From NCBI GenBank assembly GCA_964511185.1, contig CAZEDU010000008.1, positions 1 through 64,000 on the forward strand: 64,000 bases of DNA. Direction: 5' to 3'. Below the pieces are notes generated by a model. It was not told the origin of the DNA and searched no databases. It saw only the letters and a list, made by a program, of their open reading frames with translations. This document shows, piece after piece, positions 1 through 9,883 of this stretch. Each line of letters opens with the position of its first letter. The first letter of the stretch is position 1. This DNA comes from CAZEDU01 sp964511185 (lineage in GTDB: Bacteria > Myxococcota > Myxococcia > Myxococcales > Myxococcaceae). The position numbers and the translations under genes are program-made.

Positions 1-187
1 TCCCCCGACTGGACGAGACCGGCACGTCGACCGCCTCGCCGCTGTCGAGGATGGCCACCAGCTCCTGCGCTTCGGGCGATTGGGTGGCCTGCCCCGACGT
101 GGCGGCTGGAGTGCTCTTGGTTTCAGAGCCCGCCTGGGTGGCCTGCGTCTGCCCCTGCCCTGGTTTGAGCGTGACGCTGTTACTCAC
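1..187 (-). CDS. Partial hypothetical protein (N-terminus only)
   Basis: An open frame runs from a GTG at 185-187 leftward off the window edge, giving about 62 residues that begin MSNSVTLKPGQGQ. The visible part is a low-complexity Gln/Thr/Ala/Ser-rich leader followed by a more ordered stretch (ELVAILDSGEAVDVPV). No domain is recognisable. It would be divergent from the lipoprotein gene at 330, with 142 bp between the starts. GTG is the only plausible start I see, and the ribosome site is weak, so the call rests on residue composition and an unbroken frame. Confidence 0.4.
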   Translation of the reverse strand, partial: MSNSVTLKPGQGQTQATQAGSETKSTPAATSGQATQSPEAQELVAILDSGEAVDVPVSSSRG

Positions 188-293
188 CTCAGAACCCCGC
201 GAACACCCGAGTGAAAAGCCTGGCGACAGTGTAGCCGCAGCCCCATGCCGCCGTCGTGCGGGGGGTAGCTCGAAGTAGGTGTTCGCCCTCTGC

Positions 294-299
294 TAGACT
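294..299 (+). promoter_or_regulatory. Possible -10 hexamer TAGACT
   Basis: TAGACT lies 30 bp before the ATG of the Cys-rich lipoprotein gene. It fits the TANNNT pattern of primary-sigma -10 elements. No clear -35 box was found, so this is inference from motif and position. Confidence 0.3.
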
Positions 300-329
300 T
301 TTCCGTCGCCCCGTCGCCCTTTTGCCCCC

Positions 330-2297
330 ATGCGCGCCCCATCGTTCGGCCATCGGCTTCTGTGGGTCTTCCTCGTGGTCGGGGCCGGCTGCACGAGCGC
401 GAAGCCGATTCAGGGTTTGGCGGTGTCGCTGTCCTTCGCCCCCTCGTCGTTGTCGCAGTGCGCCAAGGTGGTCGTCGAAGGCGGCGGGCAGCGCGTCGAG
501 AGCACCGCCCTGGCGCGGCTGCCGCGGAGCCTGCTCGTCGCGGTCCACCAAGGCGGCCTGCCGGACGAGGTCGAGCTGCACGCGCTGGGCTTCGCGAACG
601 CCGAGTGCACGGGCGTCGCCATCGAGCAGACCCGGAAGGTGCCGGCGCGCTTCGAGCCAGGGCAGCTCGGGCAAGTCGCGCTCGAGCTGAGCGCCGACCA
701 AAGCTGCGACGGCGGCTGCCCGAGCCTGCCGGAGAACTGCGCGGTGGAGGGCGACGAAGACTTGGACGGCAAGGCCGACTGCCAGGACCCCGACTGCGCC
801 GCGCTGCCTCAGTGCCAGGCGCCGAGCGAGGTCTGCCACAACGGCATCGACGACGACGGGGATGGGCTGGCCGACTGCCTGGACAGCGACTGCAACGCCA
901 AGGTCTGCGACGGCGGTATCTGCAACGCGGCCACGTGCCTCAAGCCCGCCACCGAGCAAATCTGCGACGACCAGCTGGACGACGACGGCGACTCGGTGGC
1001 CGACTGCGCCGACCCCGACTGCCTCCACAAGAAGTGCGACGACAAGAACGTCTGCACCACCGACGAGACGTGCCGCACGGTGTCGCCGAACGGCTGCGGC
1101 ACGCTGAGCCCGGTGTGTCCGTCTCCCCAGGAGTGCTGGGACGGCGTGTGTCAGGGCGACGCCGGCTGCGGCCTGGTGCCGAACACCGGCAGCGCTTGCT
1201 CCGGTGGAAAGAGCTGCCGCAACGGGCAGTGCACGCGGCCGTTCAGCTTCACGCCCACGCGCTTCACCGACGTGGCGGTGGCGACGCAGGTCTCGCCGCC
1301 CATCGAGCTGGGCTGCGGCTTCGCGTCCTTCAACTCCACCACCGGCGTCTTCACCACCTGCCCCGGGCAGCCGACGCCGACCGCGGTGCCGATCGGCAAC
1401 GCCTACGTGCTGCCGATGGCGTCGTTCACGCTCCAAGCGGGGAGCACGCTGCGGCTCGCCGGCGACAAGCCGGTCGTCCTCGCGGTGTTCGGCGACGTAT
1501 TGATTCAGGGCCACGTCGACGTCGGCGCGCAGGGCACCGCGGCCGGCGCGGGCAGCACCGTCAACTGCGGCGACGCGGCGGGCAACCCGGGCCAGCCGAA
1601 CGAGACCAGCGCCGAGAACAACCAGACCGGCGGCGGAGGCGGCGGCGCGGCGCACGGCTCGAGCGGCGCGGAGGGTGGAGACAGCGAGAACGGCGACTCG
1701 GGTGGAAAGCCGAGCTCACCCCTGGCGAGCGGGCAGCTGCGGGGCGGCTGCTCGGGCGGCCGCGGCGGCAACGCGGGCGGGATGGGCGGCGCGGGCGGCG
1801 GGGCGCTGCAGATTTCCGCGAGCGGGAAGATTCGCGTCGAAGGGAAAATCTCCGCGCAAGGCGGCGGCGGGCGGGCGCCTTCGTCGGCCGCCTCGTCGGG
1901 GGGTGGCGGCGGAGGCAGCGGCGGGCTGCTGGTGCTCGAGGCGACCCTGGTGGAGCTCGCCGCCAACGCCGCGCTCACCGCCAACGGCGGCGGAGGCAGC
2001 GGCGGCTCGAGCAGCATGACCATCGGCGCGGCGGCGCAGAACGGCGAGGATGGCCACACGGGCGACGCGCAGGCCGCCGCCGGCGGCACCACCCACCCGT
2101 TCAGCGGTGCGGGTGGGGCGGGCGCGGCCCGGAACGCGGTCGCGCAGCCGGGCGCTTCGGCGCAGTCCGCCCCTGGCCGTCACTCCGGCGGAGGTGGCGG
2201 CGGCGGGCTCGGGCGCATCGAGGTGTTGCTGCACGGCGGTACCTGCTCGCGCGACAACGCCGCGGTGACGAGCCCCGCGGCCGGCGCCTGCAACTGA
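330..2297 (+). CDS. Cys-rich, Gly-rich lipoprotein with MopE-like repeats
   Basis: The 655-residue protein starts with a lipoprotein-type signal (hydrophobic LLWVFLVVGAG, then Cys near residue 21). Residues about 140-230 carry three copies of a C..(G)DDDGD..ADC.D.DC motif, which resembles the MopE putative metal-binding repeat common in Myxococcota surface proteins. A Cys-rich stretch follows. From about residue 410 there are long glycine-rich blocks like those of secreted adhesin or matrix-type proteins. It is probably anchored in the outer membrane and exposed. The specific role is unknown. A TAGACT hexamer at 294-299 may be the -10 element, and no Shine-Dalgarno is visible. A strong hairpin follows the gene. 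Confidence 0.8.
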   Translation: MRAPSFGHRLLWVFLVVGAGCTSAKPIQGLAVSLSFAPSSLSQCAKVVVEGGGQRVESTALARLPRSLLVAVHQGGLPDEVELHALGFANAECTGVAIEQTRKVPARFEPGQLGQVALELSADQSCDGGCPSLPENCAVEGDEDLDGKADCQDPDCAALPQCQAPSEVCHNGIDDDGDGLADCLDSDCNAKVCDGGICNAATCLKPATEQICDDQLDDDGDSVADCADPDCLHKKCDDKNVCTTDETCRTVSPNGCGTLSPVCPSPQECWDGVCQGDAGCGLVPNTGSACSGGKSCRNGQCTRPFSFTPTRFTDVAVATQVSPPIELGCGFASFNSTTGVFTTCPGQPTPTAVPIGNAYVLPMASFTLQAGSTLRLAGDKPVVLAVFGDVLIQGHVDVGAQGTAAGAGSTVNCGDAAGNPGQPNETSAENNQTGGGGGGAAHGSSGAEGGDSENGDSGGKPSSPLASGQLRGGCSGGRGGNAGGMGGAGGGALQISASGKIRVEGKISAQGGGGRAPSSAASSGGGGGGSGGLLVLEATLVELAANAALTANGGGGSGGSSSMTIGAAAQNGEDGHTGDAQAAAGGTTHPFSGAGGAGAARNAVAQPGASAQSAPGRHSGGGGGGGLGRIEVLLHGGTCSRDNAAVTSPAAGACN

Positions 2298-2323
2298 GTC
2301 CGGCGGCCGAACCTGCGCAGCTT

Positions 2324-2409
2324 GGGCCTGGAGGGAACGGGGTCTGGATGGCGAACGCTCGAGCGAGAGGCCGCCAGCGGTGCCGCGTCTCAGCCGGGGG
2401 ATTGTCGCG
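2324..2409. repeat. Dispersed repeat, copy 1
   Basis: About 86 bp downstream of the lipoprotein gene align with 17903-17991. Shared blocks are GGGCC(C)TG.AGGGA.CGGGG, CTGGAT, AGCGGTGCCGCGTCTC and CCGGGGG.TTGTCGCG. Both copies are intergenic. The origin of the repeat is unknown. Confidence 0.55.
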
Positions 2410-2420
2410 TTCATGAGTGA

Positions 2421-2456
2421 GGTAACTCATCCCCCGCCCGAGGGGGACAAGTTACC
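2421..2456. terminator. Bidirectional hairpin between convergent genes
   Basis: Two nested stems are visible. The outer one is GGTAACT (2421-2427) with AGTTACC (2450-2456). The inner one is TCCCCC (2430-2435) with GGGGGA (2442-2447). The hairpin lies between the convergent ends of the lipoprotein gene and hemF. There is no T-tract, so this is a likely but unproven terminator or mRNA 3' barrier. Confidence 0.5.
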
Positions 2457-2468
2457 CCTCTGGGCCGC

Positions 2469-3371
2469 TCACACCCAGGCACGCGGCGCGCGGAGGACCT
2501 CGACGAGCTTGGCCTCTTCGCTGCCAGGCGCGGGGTGGTGGTCATAGACCCAGCGCGCGCGGGGCGGCAGCGACATGAGAATCGACTCGGTGCGGCCGTT
2601 CGTCTGCAACCCGAACACAGTGCCGCGGTCGTAGAGCAGGTTGTACTCGACGTAGCGACCCCGCCGAATCTCTTGCCAGGTCTTCTGCGCCTCGGTGAAC
2701 GGCAGGCTCGCGCGCCGCTTCAGAATCGGCACGTACGCCTCGATGAAGCTCTTGCCGTTGTCCTGCACGAAGGCGAACTGCTTCTCCAGGTCGCCACCTT
2801 CGTTCTCGAAGAAGATGCCGCCGACGCCGCGCGTCTCGCCGCGGTGCTTGAGGAAGAAGTACTCGTCGCAGGCCTTCTTGAAGCGCGGGTAGTAGCTGGG
2901 GTCGTGCCGGTCGCACGACGCCTTCATCACGCGGTGGAAGTGCTCGGCGTCCTCGGGGAACAGGTAGTGCGGCGTCAGGTCGGCCCCGCCGCCGAACCAC
3001 GCCTTGCTCCCCTGCGCGATGAAGCGCCAGTTCGCGTGCACGGTGGGCGCGAGCGGATTCTTCGGGTGCAGCACCATCGACAAGCCGGTGGCGAAGAAGG
3101 TGCGGCCTTCGCCCTGAAGCTTCCGGGCGAACTGCTCCTCCAGCTCGCCCCACACCGCCGAGACGTTGACGCCGCCCTTCTCGAGCGCGGCGCCGTCTTC
3201 GATGACGCGCGTCTTTCCGCCCCCGCCGCCGGGCCGCTGCCATGGGTCCTCGCGGAACTTGGCTTTGCCGTCGGCCGCCTCGAGCGCCGCGCAGATGTCG
3301 TTCTGCAGCGACTCGACGAAAGCGCGCATGCGCTCCTTGAGCGCTTCGTGAAGGGGATTTTGCGTCGCCAT
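2469..3371 (-). CDS. hemF: Aerobic coproporphyrinogen III oxidase
   Basis: This cytoplasmic enzyme converts coproporphyrinogen III to protoporphyrinogen IX with O2 in haem synthesis. The 300-residue length matches the HemF family. Family landmarks include GGGKTRVIEDG near residues 50-60, WFGGGADLTPHY near 130, the FFLKHRGE..GVGGIFF block near 175-190, and the C-terminal RWVYDHHP..GS. The ATG at 3371 is the natural family start. The DUF3467 gene is 12 bp upstream on the same strand, so the two are probably co-transcribed. HemF implies at least facultative aerobic growth. Confidence 0.95.
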   Translation of the reverse strand: MATQNPLHEALKERMRAFVESLQNDICAALEAADGKAKFREDPWQRPGGGGGKTRVIEDGAALEKGGVNVSAVWGELEEQFARKLQGEGRTFFATGLSMVLHPKNPLAPTVHANWRFIAQGSKAWFGGGADLTPHYLFPEDAEHFHRVMKASCDRHDPSYYPRFKKACDEYFFLKHRGETRGVGGIFFENEGGDLEKQFAFVQDNGKSFIEAYVPILKRRASLPFTEAQKTWQEIRRGRYVEYNLLYDRGTVFGLQTNGRTESILMSLPPRARWVYDHHPAPGSEEAKLVEVLRAPRAWV

Positions 3372-3383
3372 GACTGCTCGCGT

Positions 3384-3674
3384 TTAGTGAATCGGGTTGT
3401 CACCTTCGCCCAGCTCGATGGTGCCGAACTTGGCTTCGAACTTGGTGAGGTTGTCTTGCATGGCGAGCACCAACCGCTTCATGTGCTTGGGGTTGGTGAT
3501 GATGCGCGAGCGCACCTTGGCTTTCGGCGGCTGCTGGGGTTGCACGTAGATGAAGTCGAGCGTGAACTCAGTCTCGGTGTGGTTGACGAGCGCCATGTTC
3601 ACGTAGTGGCCATTGGCCACGTCCTCGTCGAGCTGAATGGGGAGCTCTGCGGGCTTTGCAGGGTTGTCGGCCAT
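3384..3674 (-). CDS. DUF3467 family protein
   Basis: A protein of about 96 residues matches the small DUF3467 family in layout: a DE.ANGHYVN.ALVNH start, a TEFTLDFI strand, QP.....AKVRSRII, and NPKHMKRL..AMQDNL followed by F....G.I. The function is unknown. Some archaeal and bacterial members are annotated as transcription-associated, but this gene gives no direct hint. I prefer the MADNP start at 3674 by comparison with family N-termini; another in-frame ATG lies at 3686. Neither has a clear Shine-Dalgarno. The start sits 20 bp from that of the divergent esterase gene. Confidence 0.8.
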   Translation of the reverse strand: MADNPAKPAELPIQLDEDVANGHYVNMALVNHTETEFTLDFIYVQPQQPPKAKVRSRIITNPKHMKRLVLAMQDNLTKFEAKFGTIELGEGDNPIH

Positions 3675-3694
3675 GGCAAAGTCCATATCACGTG

Positions 3695-4462
3695 ATGGAT
3701 TTCGAGAAGACCGCTCCCTTCGAGCTGGGGCCGGAAGACGGCGAGCGGCGGTGCCTGCTCGTGCACGGCTTCACCGGGAGCCCCTGGGACATGCGCCCGT
3801 TGGGCGAGGCGCTGGCAGCGGCGGGCCACCGCGTGCGCGGGGTGCGGCTGCCAGGTCACGGGCGGACGAGCGCGGCGATGGAGCCGGTCACCTTCCGCGA
3901 CTGGGAGCAGTCGGTGGAGGAGGCGTTTCTTGCGTTCGCGCGCGACGGGGGCGCGTTTCTTGCGGGGCTGTCGATGGGGGCGCTGTTGTCCGTGCTGGTG
4001 GCGGCCAAGCACCCCGAGGCGGTGCGCGGGCTGGTGCTGATTGCCCCGGCGATGCACTTCAAGGGGCGCATGCTGCGGCTGCTCAGCGCGTTCGAGGCGC
4101 TGCCGTTTCTGCCGCTCGTCCGGCCGCTGGTGAAGAAGGTGAGCACCGACATCGAGGACCCGGTGGCCCGGGCCGAGGCGCCGATGCTTCCGTCGTTTCC
4201 GTCGGCCCGGCTGCACGACTTGTGGACCGTGCAGGCGCGCGCGCGGGAGGCGCTGGAGCGGGTGCGGGCGCCGACGCTGGTGGTCGCCGCGAAGCACGAC
4301 CACGTGGTGTCGATGCGGGGCGCGCGGGAGCTGGCGCGCGGGCTGACCTCGGCGCGCACGGTGAAGCTCGTCGAGCTCGAGCGCGGGTTTCACATCGTGC
4401 CGAGGGACAGGGACGCGGCCCGGCTGTTCGAGGAGGCGAGAGGCTTTTTGAGTCGGTGGTGA
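3695..4462 (+). CDS. Alpha/beta hydrolase, carboxylesterase Est30-like
   Basis: The 255-residue single-domain hydrolase has an oxyanion-hole motif HGFTG at 24-28, nucleophile GLSMG with Ser93, probable acid Asp202 (KHDHVV) and His233 (GFHIV). This layout is typical of small carboxylesterases and monoacylglycerol lipases. No signal peptide is seen, so it is probably cytoplasmic and acts on short-chain esters or monoglycerides. The glycerol kinase gene begins 30 bp downstream, which would fit use of glycerol released from monoacylglycerols, but that link is inference. The start ATG overlaps a CACGTG palindrome. Confidence 0.88.
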   Translation: MDFEKTAPFELGPEDGERRCLLVHGFTGSPWDMRPLGEALAAAGHRVRGVRLPGHGRTSAAMEPVTFRDWEQSVEEAFLAFARDGGAFLAGLSMGALLSVLVAAKHPEAVRGLVLIAPAMHFKGRMLRLLSAFEALPFLPLVRPLVKKVSTDIEDPVARAEAPMLPSFPSARLHDLWTVQARAREALERVRAPTLVVAAKHDHVVSMRGARELARGLTSARTVKLVELERGFHIVPRDRDAARLFEEARGFLSRW

Positions 4463-4478
4463 AGCCTTGGACCCGTTG

Positions 4479-4484
4479 TAGGGT
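4479..4484 (+). promoter_or_regulatory. Possible -10 hexamer TAGGGT for glpK
   Basis: TAGGGT ends 8 bp before the glpK ATG. If used, transcription would start at or next to the start codon and give a nearly leaderless mRNA. No -35 was identified and no Shine-Dalgarno is visible. Confidence 0.3.
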
Positions 4485-4492
4485 TCGCGCCC

Positions 4493-5970
<1,478 letters not shown>

Positions 5971-5974
<4 letters not shown>

Positions 5975-6633
5975 GCGCGCGGCACGCCGTAGGGCTCGCG
6001 TGCCTGCTCGCGCTCGGGTGCGCGAAGAAGAGCGCGCCCGCGCCGGACGCCGGCAGCCCCGCCGAGCGCGTCACCGACGTGCGGAGCGCCGTCTTCACCA
6101 TCTACCCGGAGTTCCGCTTCACGCGGCTCGAGCAGGCCGAGGCGCGGCTGGTGCGGCGCTCGCGCGGCGCGGGGCACACGGATGGCGGGCTGGCGCCCGC
6201 GCCGTTTCGAATCGAGGAGACGCGGCAGGGCGACGTGCTGGAGCAGACGCTCCGATTGCCCTTGACGATGGAGGACGTGACCGCGCTCTTGCACGCGTCG
6301 TCGTCGCTGACCACGCAGCACTTCGCCGCGATGCTGCCGCGGCCGGCCGGGAGCGAGCTGCTCGACGAGACGTTCGTCGTGGAGGTCGAGTACACGGCGA
6401 GCCCAGAGCGCGCGGACTTTCTGGTGTGGCAGCTGGTGAACCTGCTCACCGGCACGGAGTGGAAGGTGGTGTCGTTGCCGGAAGGTTGGCAGCTGGGGCG
6501 GCGCGCCGACGGCGGCGCGGGCGAGGTGCCCCACCGGTTCGAGCTCGAGCTCGCCCGGCAGCGCGCGGGCACGCGCATCGTGCTGCGCCGCGACGGCGAA
6601 CGCGTGCGCGTGGAGTACCGCCAACCCACGTAA
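5971..6633 (+). CDS. Hypothetical lipoprotein
   Basis: The frame starts at a GTG that overlaps the glpK stop by 4 bp (GTGA), which suggests translational coupling. The product has about 220 residues and a short lipoprotein signal (VGLACLLALG, then Cys at about 17). The rest looks soluble, rich in Arg/Glu and short beta stretches. I recognise no domain or catalytic motif. Its position suggests expression with glpK, but nothing else ties it to glycerol use. A large palindromic repeat follows the stop. Confidence 0.75.
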
Positions 6634-6642
6634 AGGCGCCGG

Positions 6643-6770
6643 AGGGGGACTGTCCCTGAAAGGGACTGTCCCCGGTCTTCCCAAGGGTCGAGGAGGTGCT
6701 TCGTACGAACGCCGCCTCGGCTTTGGGCCTCGTCACACCCGGGGACAGTCCCCTCTGGGGACAGTCCCCC
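6643..6770. repeat. REPIN-like inverted pair of GGGGACAGTCCCC elements
   Basis: Two units face each other. Positions 6643-6673 hold two tandem GGGACTGTCCC palindromes, and 6740-6770 hold two GGGGACAGTCCCC palindromes, so the outer arms are reverse complements. The roughly 66 bp between them contain a nested hairpin centred on TTCGTACGAA, with flanking GAGGAGG / CCGCCTC arms. The whole block can fold into one long structured RNA or DNA cruciform. It fills the gap between the lipoprotein and outer-membrane protein genes and resembles a REP doublet. Confidence 0.75.
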
Positions 6771-6796
6771 ATTTCGTTTAAGGTCGAAGGCGTCGC

Positions 6797-8083
6797 TTGA
6801 AGACGCTCTCGCTCGCCCTTCTGTTGCTCTCGCTGCCGGCGTTCGCGCAGGTCGCGCCGTTCACCGCCGACAAGCGGCTGCTCCTGTCCGAAGGGGTGCT
6901 GCGCGGCAGCCCGCGCCTGCTCGGCATCGCCGGCGCGTTCGTCGGCGTGGCCGAAGGCGCCGAGGGCATCACCCGCAACCCGGCGGCGGCCGCGGCGAAG
7001 GACCCGCACTTCGAGCGCGACTTCAACTACGACTTCGGCGCGGCGATGCACTTCCTGCCGCCGTGGGCGGTCGGCGAGCAGGACTGGGACAACGACGGCC
7101 GGTTCGACCAGGTCGAGCGGCAGGCCGGCACCGAGCTCGACTTCCTGGGCTCGCAGGTCCTCTACCTGGCGGGCGCGCTGCAATACAAAGCGGTCGGCCT
7201 GGGGCTGGGCGTCGACTTCCAGAACTCGCTGGTCAAGCGCCAGCGGGTGCCCGGCATCGAGCTGCCGCAGGACTTTCACAACCTGAACCTGGCGCACGCG
7301 TTCGGGTCGCTCGCGGTCTCGATTTGGCGCGACCAGATTCTCCTGGGCTTGGGCGTCGAGAGCACGCACGCGTTCTTCATCTACAGCGTGCAAGAGGTCG
7401 GTCAGTCGTTGCCGTCACCGCAAGACTCGGTCGGCTACCATGGCTGGGGCATCCAGGTCGGCGGGCTGTGGCGGCCCGAAGGCGAGGACTACCGGGTCGG
7501 CTTCGCGCTCCGGCCGCAGACCATCGGGTTTCCCGCCTCGCAGCGGGACAACGTGGGCGGCTACGTGCCGTTCTCGCGCATCGTCGCGCCGGCGCGCCTG
7601 TCGCTCGGCGCCAGCTTCGCGCTCGGCAAGGACGGCCGCGCCTACAACATCACCAGCAAGAAGGGCTGGGGCACCCTGCCCGACCCGAACCCTGACGGCA
7701 CGCCCGCGTACACCACCGCGATGAGCAAGCTGTTGTTGACCACGCAGGTGGACGTCTACTTCCCCGTCTCGAACGCGACCTACGTCGCCGCGTTCCTCGA
7801 GCAGAACGCCGGCGTCCCGGCGCTCAACGCGGGAGATCAGATCGCCTTCCAGCCGCGCGTCGCCATCGAAAAGGAAGTCATCGAGGACCGGCTTCGGCTG
7901 CGCGGGGGCGCGTACATCGAGCCGCCGCTCGTCTCCATTGGCCCCAAGCTGCGGCCGCACGCGACGTTCGGCGGCGAGGTGTTCCTCTTCAAGCTCGGTC
8001 CGCAGCGCACCAGCTTCGGGCTCGCCTTCGACGTGGCGCGCTACTACCAGAACCTCTCGGTCGCGTTTCTGGTCTGGAAGTAG
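6797..8083 (+). CDS. Outer-membrane beta-barrel-like protein
   Basis: The 428-residue protein begins with a clear signal peptide (TLSLALLLLSLPAFA, then Q). The start is TTG at 6797, with GAAGG 6 bp upstream as ribosome site. The mature part has many alternating strands with Gly/aromatic residues. An early segment, GIAGAFVGVAEGAEGITRNPAA, is like the N-terminus of FadL/PorV-type outer-membrane proteins that describe themselves as lying inside a barrel plug. The C-terminus ends VAFLVWK. The cargo is unknown. An outer-membrane location is inferred from sequence pattern only. Confidence 0.75.
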   Translation: MKTLSLALLLLSLPAFAQVAPFTADKRLLLSEGVLRGSPRLLGIAGAFVGVAEGAEGITRNPAAAAAKDPHFERDFNYDFGAAMHFLPPWAVGEQDWDNDGRFDQVERQAGTELDFLGSQVLYLAGALQYKAVGLGLGVDFQNSLVKRQRVPGIELPQDFHNLNLAHAFGSLAVSIWRDQILLGLGVESTHAFFIYSVQEVGQSLPSPQDSVGYHGWGIQVGGLWRPEGEDYRVGFALRPQTIGFPASQRDNVGGYVPFSRIVAPARLSLGASFALGKDGRAYNITSKKGWGTLPDPNPDGTPAYTTAMSKLLLTTQVDVYFPVSNATYVAAFLEQNAGVPALNAGDQIAFQPRVAIEKEVIEDRLRLRGGAYIEPPLVSIGPKLRPHATFGGEVFLFKLGPQRTSFGLAFDVARYYQNLSVAFLVWK

Positions 8084-8122
8084 CGCTCGCCAAAACGTTG
8101 CGCCGCGCCCCAATCACCGCTT

Positions 8123-8128
8123 TAGCTA
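8123..8128 (+). promoter_or_regulatory. Possible -10 hexamer TAGCTA before trkH/ktrB
   Basis: TAGCTA ends 6 bp before the GTG start of the potassium transporter gene. This is another case of a TANNN(T/A) hexamer abutting a start codon without a Shine-Dalgarno in this window. Inference from position only. Confidence 0.25.
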
Positions 8129-8134
8129 GCGCGG

Positions 8135-9871
8135 GTGGAGCGCAAGCAGCTGATGCGGTGGAGCGTCCCCGCGGTCGCCGCGGTGGCGCTCACCCTCGAC
8201 GCGGTCCTCTTTCACTGGGTGACCGGGCTGTTGTCGTCCGCCGCGATGCTGGCGACGTCGCTCTGGAGCCTGGTGCGCTTCGTGAAGCACCGCGGCCACA
8301 GCCGCGCCTGGCGGCTCCGTCGGAACCTGTGGGCCTTCGCTTCGCTGGCCGGCCTCGGCGCGCTCGCCGCGCGCGCGCACTTGAGCTGGGTCGAGGCGCG
8401 CGCCGCCGCGCCCGTCGACCACAGCGGGCTGGTGCGCACGTACCTGACGCTGTTCGTGCTCGCCTCCTTGGTGGCGATGTCGTCCACCACCGCGCCGCGA
8501 CGCGTCTCGTCCCTGCTCGTCGCGGCGACCCTGCGCCCCGCGGCGGCGCTGATGCTCAGCTTCGCCACCCTCATCGGCGTCGGCACCTTGCTGCTGATTC
8601 TGCCCGTCTCGGTGCAGCGGCTCGAAGACATCTCGCTCATCGACGCGCTGTTCACCATCACCAGCGCGGTGTGCGTCACCGGGCTCGCGGTCAACGACAT
8701 CGGCGGCACGTACACCGGCTTCGGGCAAGGCGTGATTCTGGGCTGCGTCCAGCTCGGCGGCATCGGCATCATGACCATCGCCGGGCTGGTCACCGTGTCG
8801 CGCACGGGCAGCTCGCTCGAGGAGCAGTCGCAGCTCGCCACGATGCTCGAGGTCGACGGTTTGCGCGAGCTGAAGCGGATGCTGCGCGCCGTCGTCTTCG
8901 GCACCTTGGTGATGGAGGCCCTCGGCGGCGTCCTGCTGTGGCTCGCCTTTCGCGGCGACCCGAGGCTCGAGGGCGCCTCCGCGGTGTGGAACGCGGTGTT
9001 CCACGCGGTGTCCGCCTTCTGCAACGCCGGCTTCTCGCCGCTCACCGGCAACCTGATGCGCTTCCGCGACGCGCCGTTCGTGCAGCTCGTCATCGCGTCG
9101 CTCACCGTCCTCGGCGGCCTGGGCTTTCCGGTGCTGCTCGAGCTGATGCGGGTCGGCTGGCGGCGGCTCCGAAGGCGGCTGGGCTTCGGGAAGGTCGGGG
9201 TGCTGCGCTTGTCGGTGCACGCGCGCACCGTCCTGCTCGGCTCGGCGCTGCTCCTCGTCGGCGGCGGTGCGCTCCTCACCGTGCTCGAGTGGAGCGCCTC
9301 GCTGTCGGGCGTCGGCCCGGTGCAGAGCGTGTTCAACGCCTTCTTCATGTCGGCGGTCTCGCGCAGCTCCGGCTTCGTCACCGTGGAGGTCGGCGCGTTC
9401 CGGAACGCCTCGCTCCTCATCGTCTGCATCCTGATGTTCGTCGGCGGCGCGCCGGCCTCGACCGCGGGCGGCATCAAGGTGACGACCGCGGCGGTGCTGG
9501 TGGCGGTCCTGCGCGGCGAGCTGATGAGGCGTCCGGTGTCGCTGTTTCGGCGCGCGGTGCCCGCCGAGGTGATGCAGCGGGCCGGCGCGGTGCTCACGCT
9601 GTCGGCCGCGGTGGTGCTCGGCGCGACGGTGCTGTTGACCTTGACCGAGAGCCACCCGTTCATCGCGGTGTTGTTCGAGGCGACCTCGGCGTTCGCCACC
9701 GCCGGGCTTTCGACCGGCATCACCGACGAGCTGTCGGGTGTCGGACGGCTCGTCCTCACGGTCACCATGTTCGTCGGACGTGTCGGCCCGTTCACCATTG
9801 CGCTCGCGGCCAGAGCCACCGATGGCCGCGCGCGCTACCGTCTGGCGGAGGAAGGGCTCATCGTTGGTTGA
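8135..9871 (+). CDS. Potassium uptake protein, TrkH/KtrB family
   Basis: This inner-membrane K+ translocating subunit has 578 residues. Four selectivity-filter repeats are visible, each with its central Gly: SAVCVTGL, AFCNAGFS, AVSRSSGF and SAFATAGLS. The core repeats are KtrB-like. About 150 extra N-terminal residues add further membrane segments. The start is GTG at 8135. The regulatory NAD-binding subunit follows 12 bp downstream, so the two form a KtrAB/TrkAH-type system. I leave the symbol empty because TrkH and KtrB cannot be separated with confidence here. Confidence 0.9.
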   Translation: MERKQLMRWSVPAVAAVALTLDAVLFHWVTGLLSSAAMLATSLWSLVRFVKHRGHSRAWRLRRNLWAFASLAGLGALAARAHLSWVEARAAAPVDHSGLVRTYLTLFVLASLVAMSSTTAPRRVSSLLVAATLRPAAALMLSFATLIGVGTLLLILPVSVQRLEDISLIDALFTITSAVCVTGLAVNDIGGTYTGFGQGVILGCVQLGGIGIMTIAGLVTVSRTGSSLEEQSQLATMLEVDGLRELKRMLRAVVFGTLVMEALGGVLLWLAFRGDPRLEGASAVWNAVFHAVSAFCNAGFSPLTGNLMRFRDAPFVQLVIASLTVLGGLGFPVLLELMRVGWRRLRRRLGFGKVGVLRLSVHARTVLLGSALLLVGGGALLTVLEWSASLSGVGPVQSVFNAFFMSAVSRSSGFVTVEVGAFRNASLLIVCILMFVGGAPASTAGGIKVTTAAVLVAVLRGELMRRPVSLFRRAVPAEVMQRAGAVLTLSAAVVLGATVLLTLTESHPFIAVLFEATSAFATAGLSTGITDELSGVGRLVLTVTMFVGRVGPFTIALAARATDGRARYRLAEEGLIVG

Positions 9872-9883
9872 TGGAGGAGCGAG

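Noticed and set aside
199..286. Inverted repeat GCGAACACC / GGTGTTCGC with 70-bp spacing
   Set aside because: Arms are short and far apart, and chance is likely in a high-GC region.
189..1655. Long antisense open frame opposite the Cys-rich lipoprotein gene, and many similar frames elsewhere
   Set aside because: High GC leaves few stop codons, so shadow frames are expected. The encoded sequences are Arg/Ala-rich without domains.
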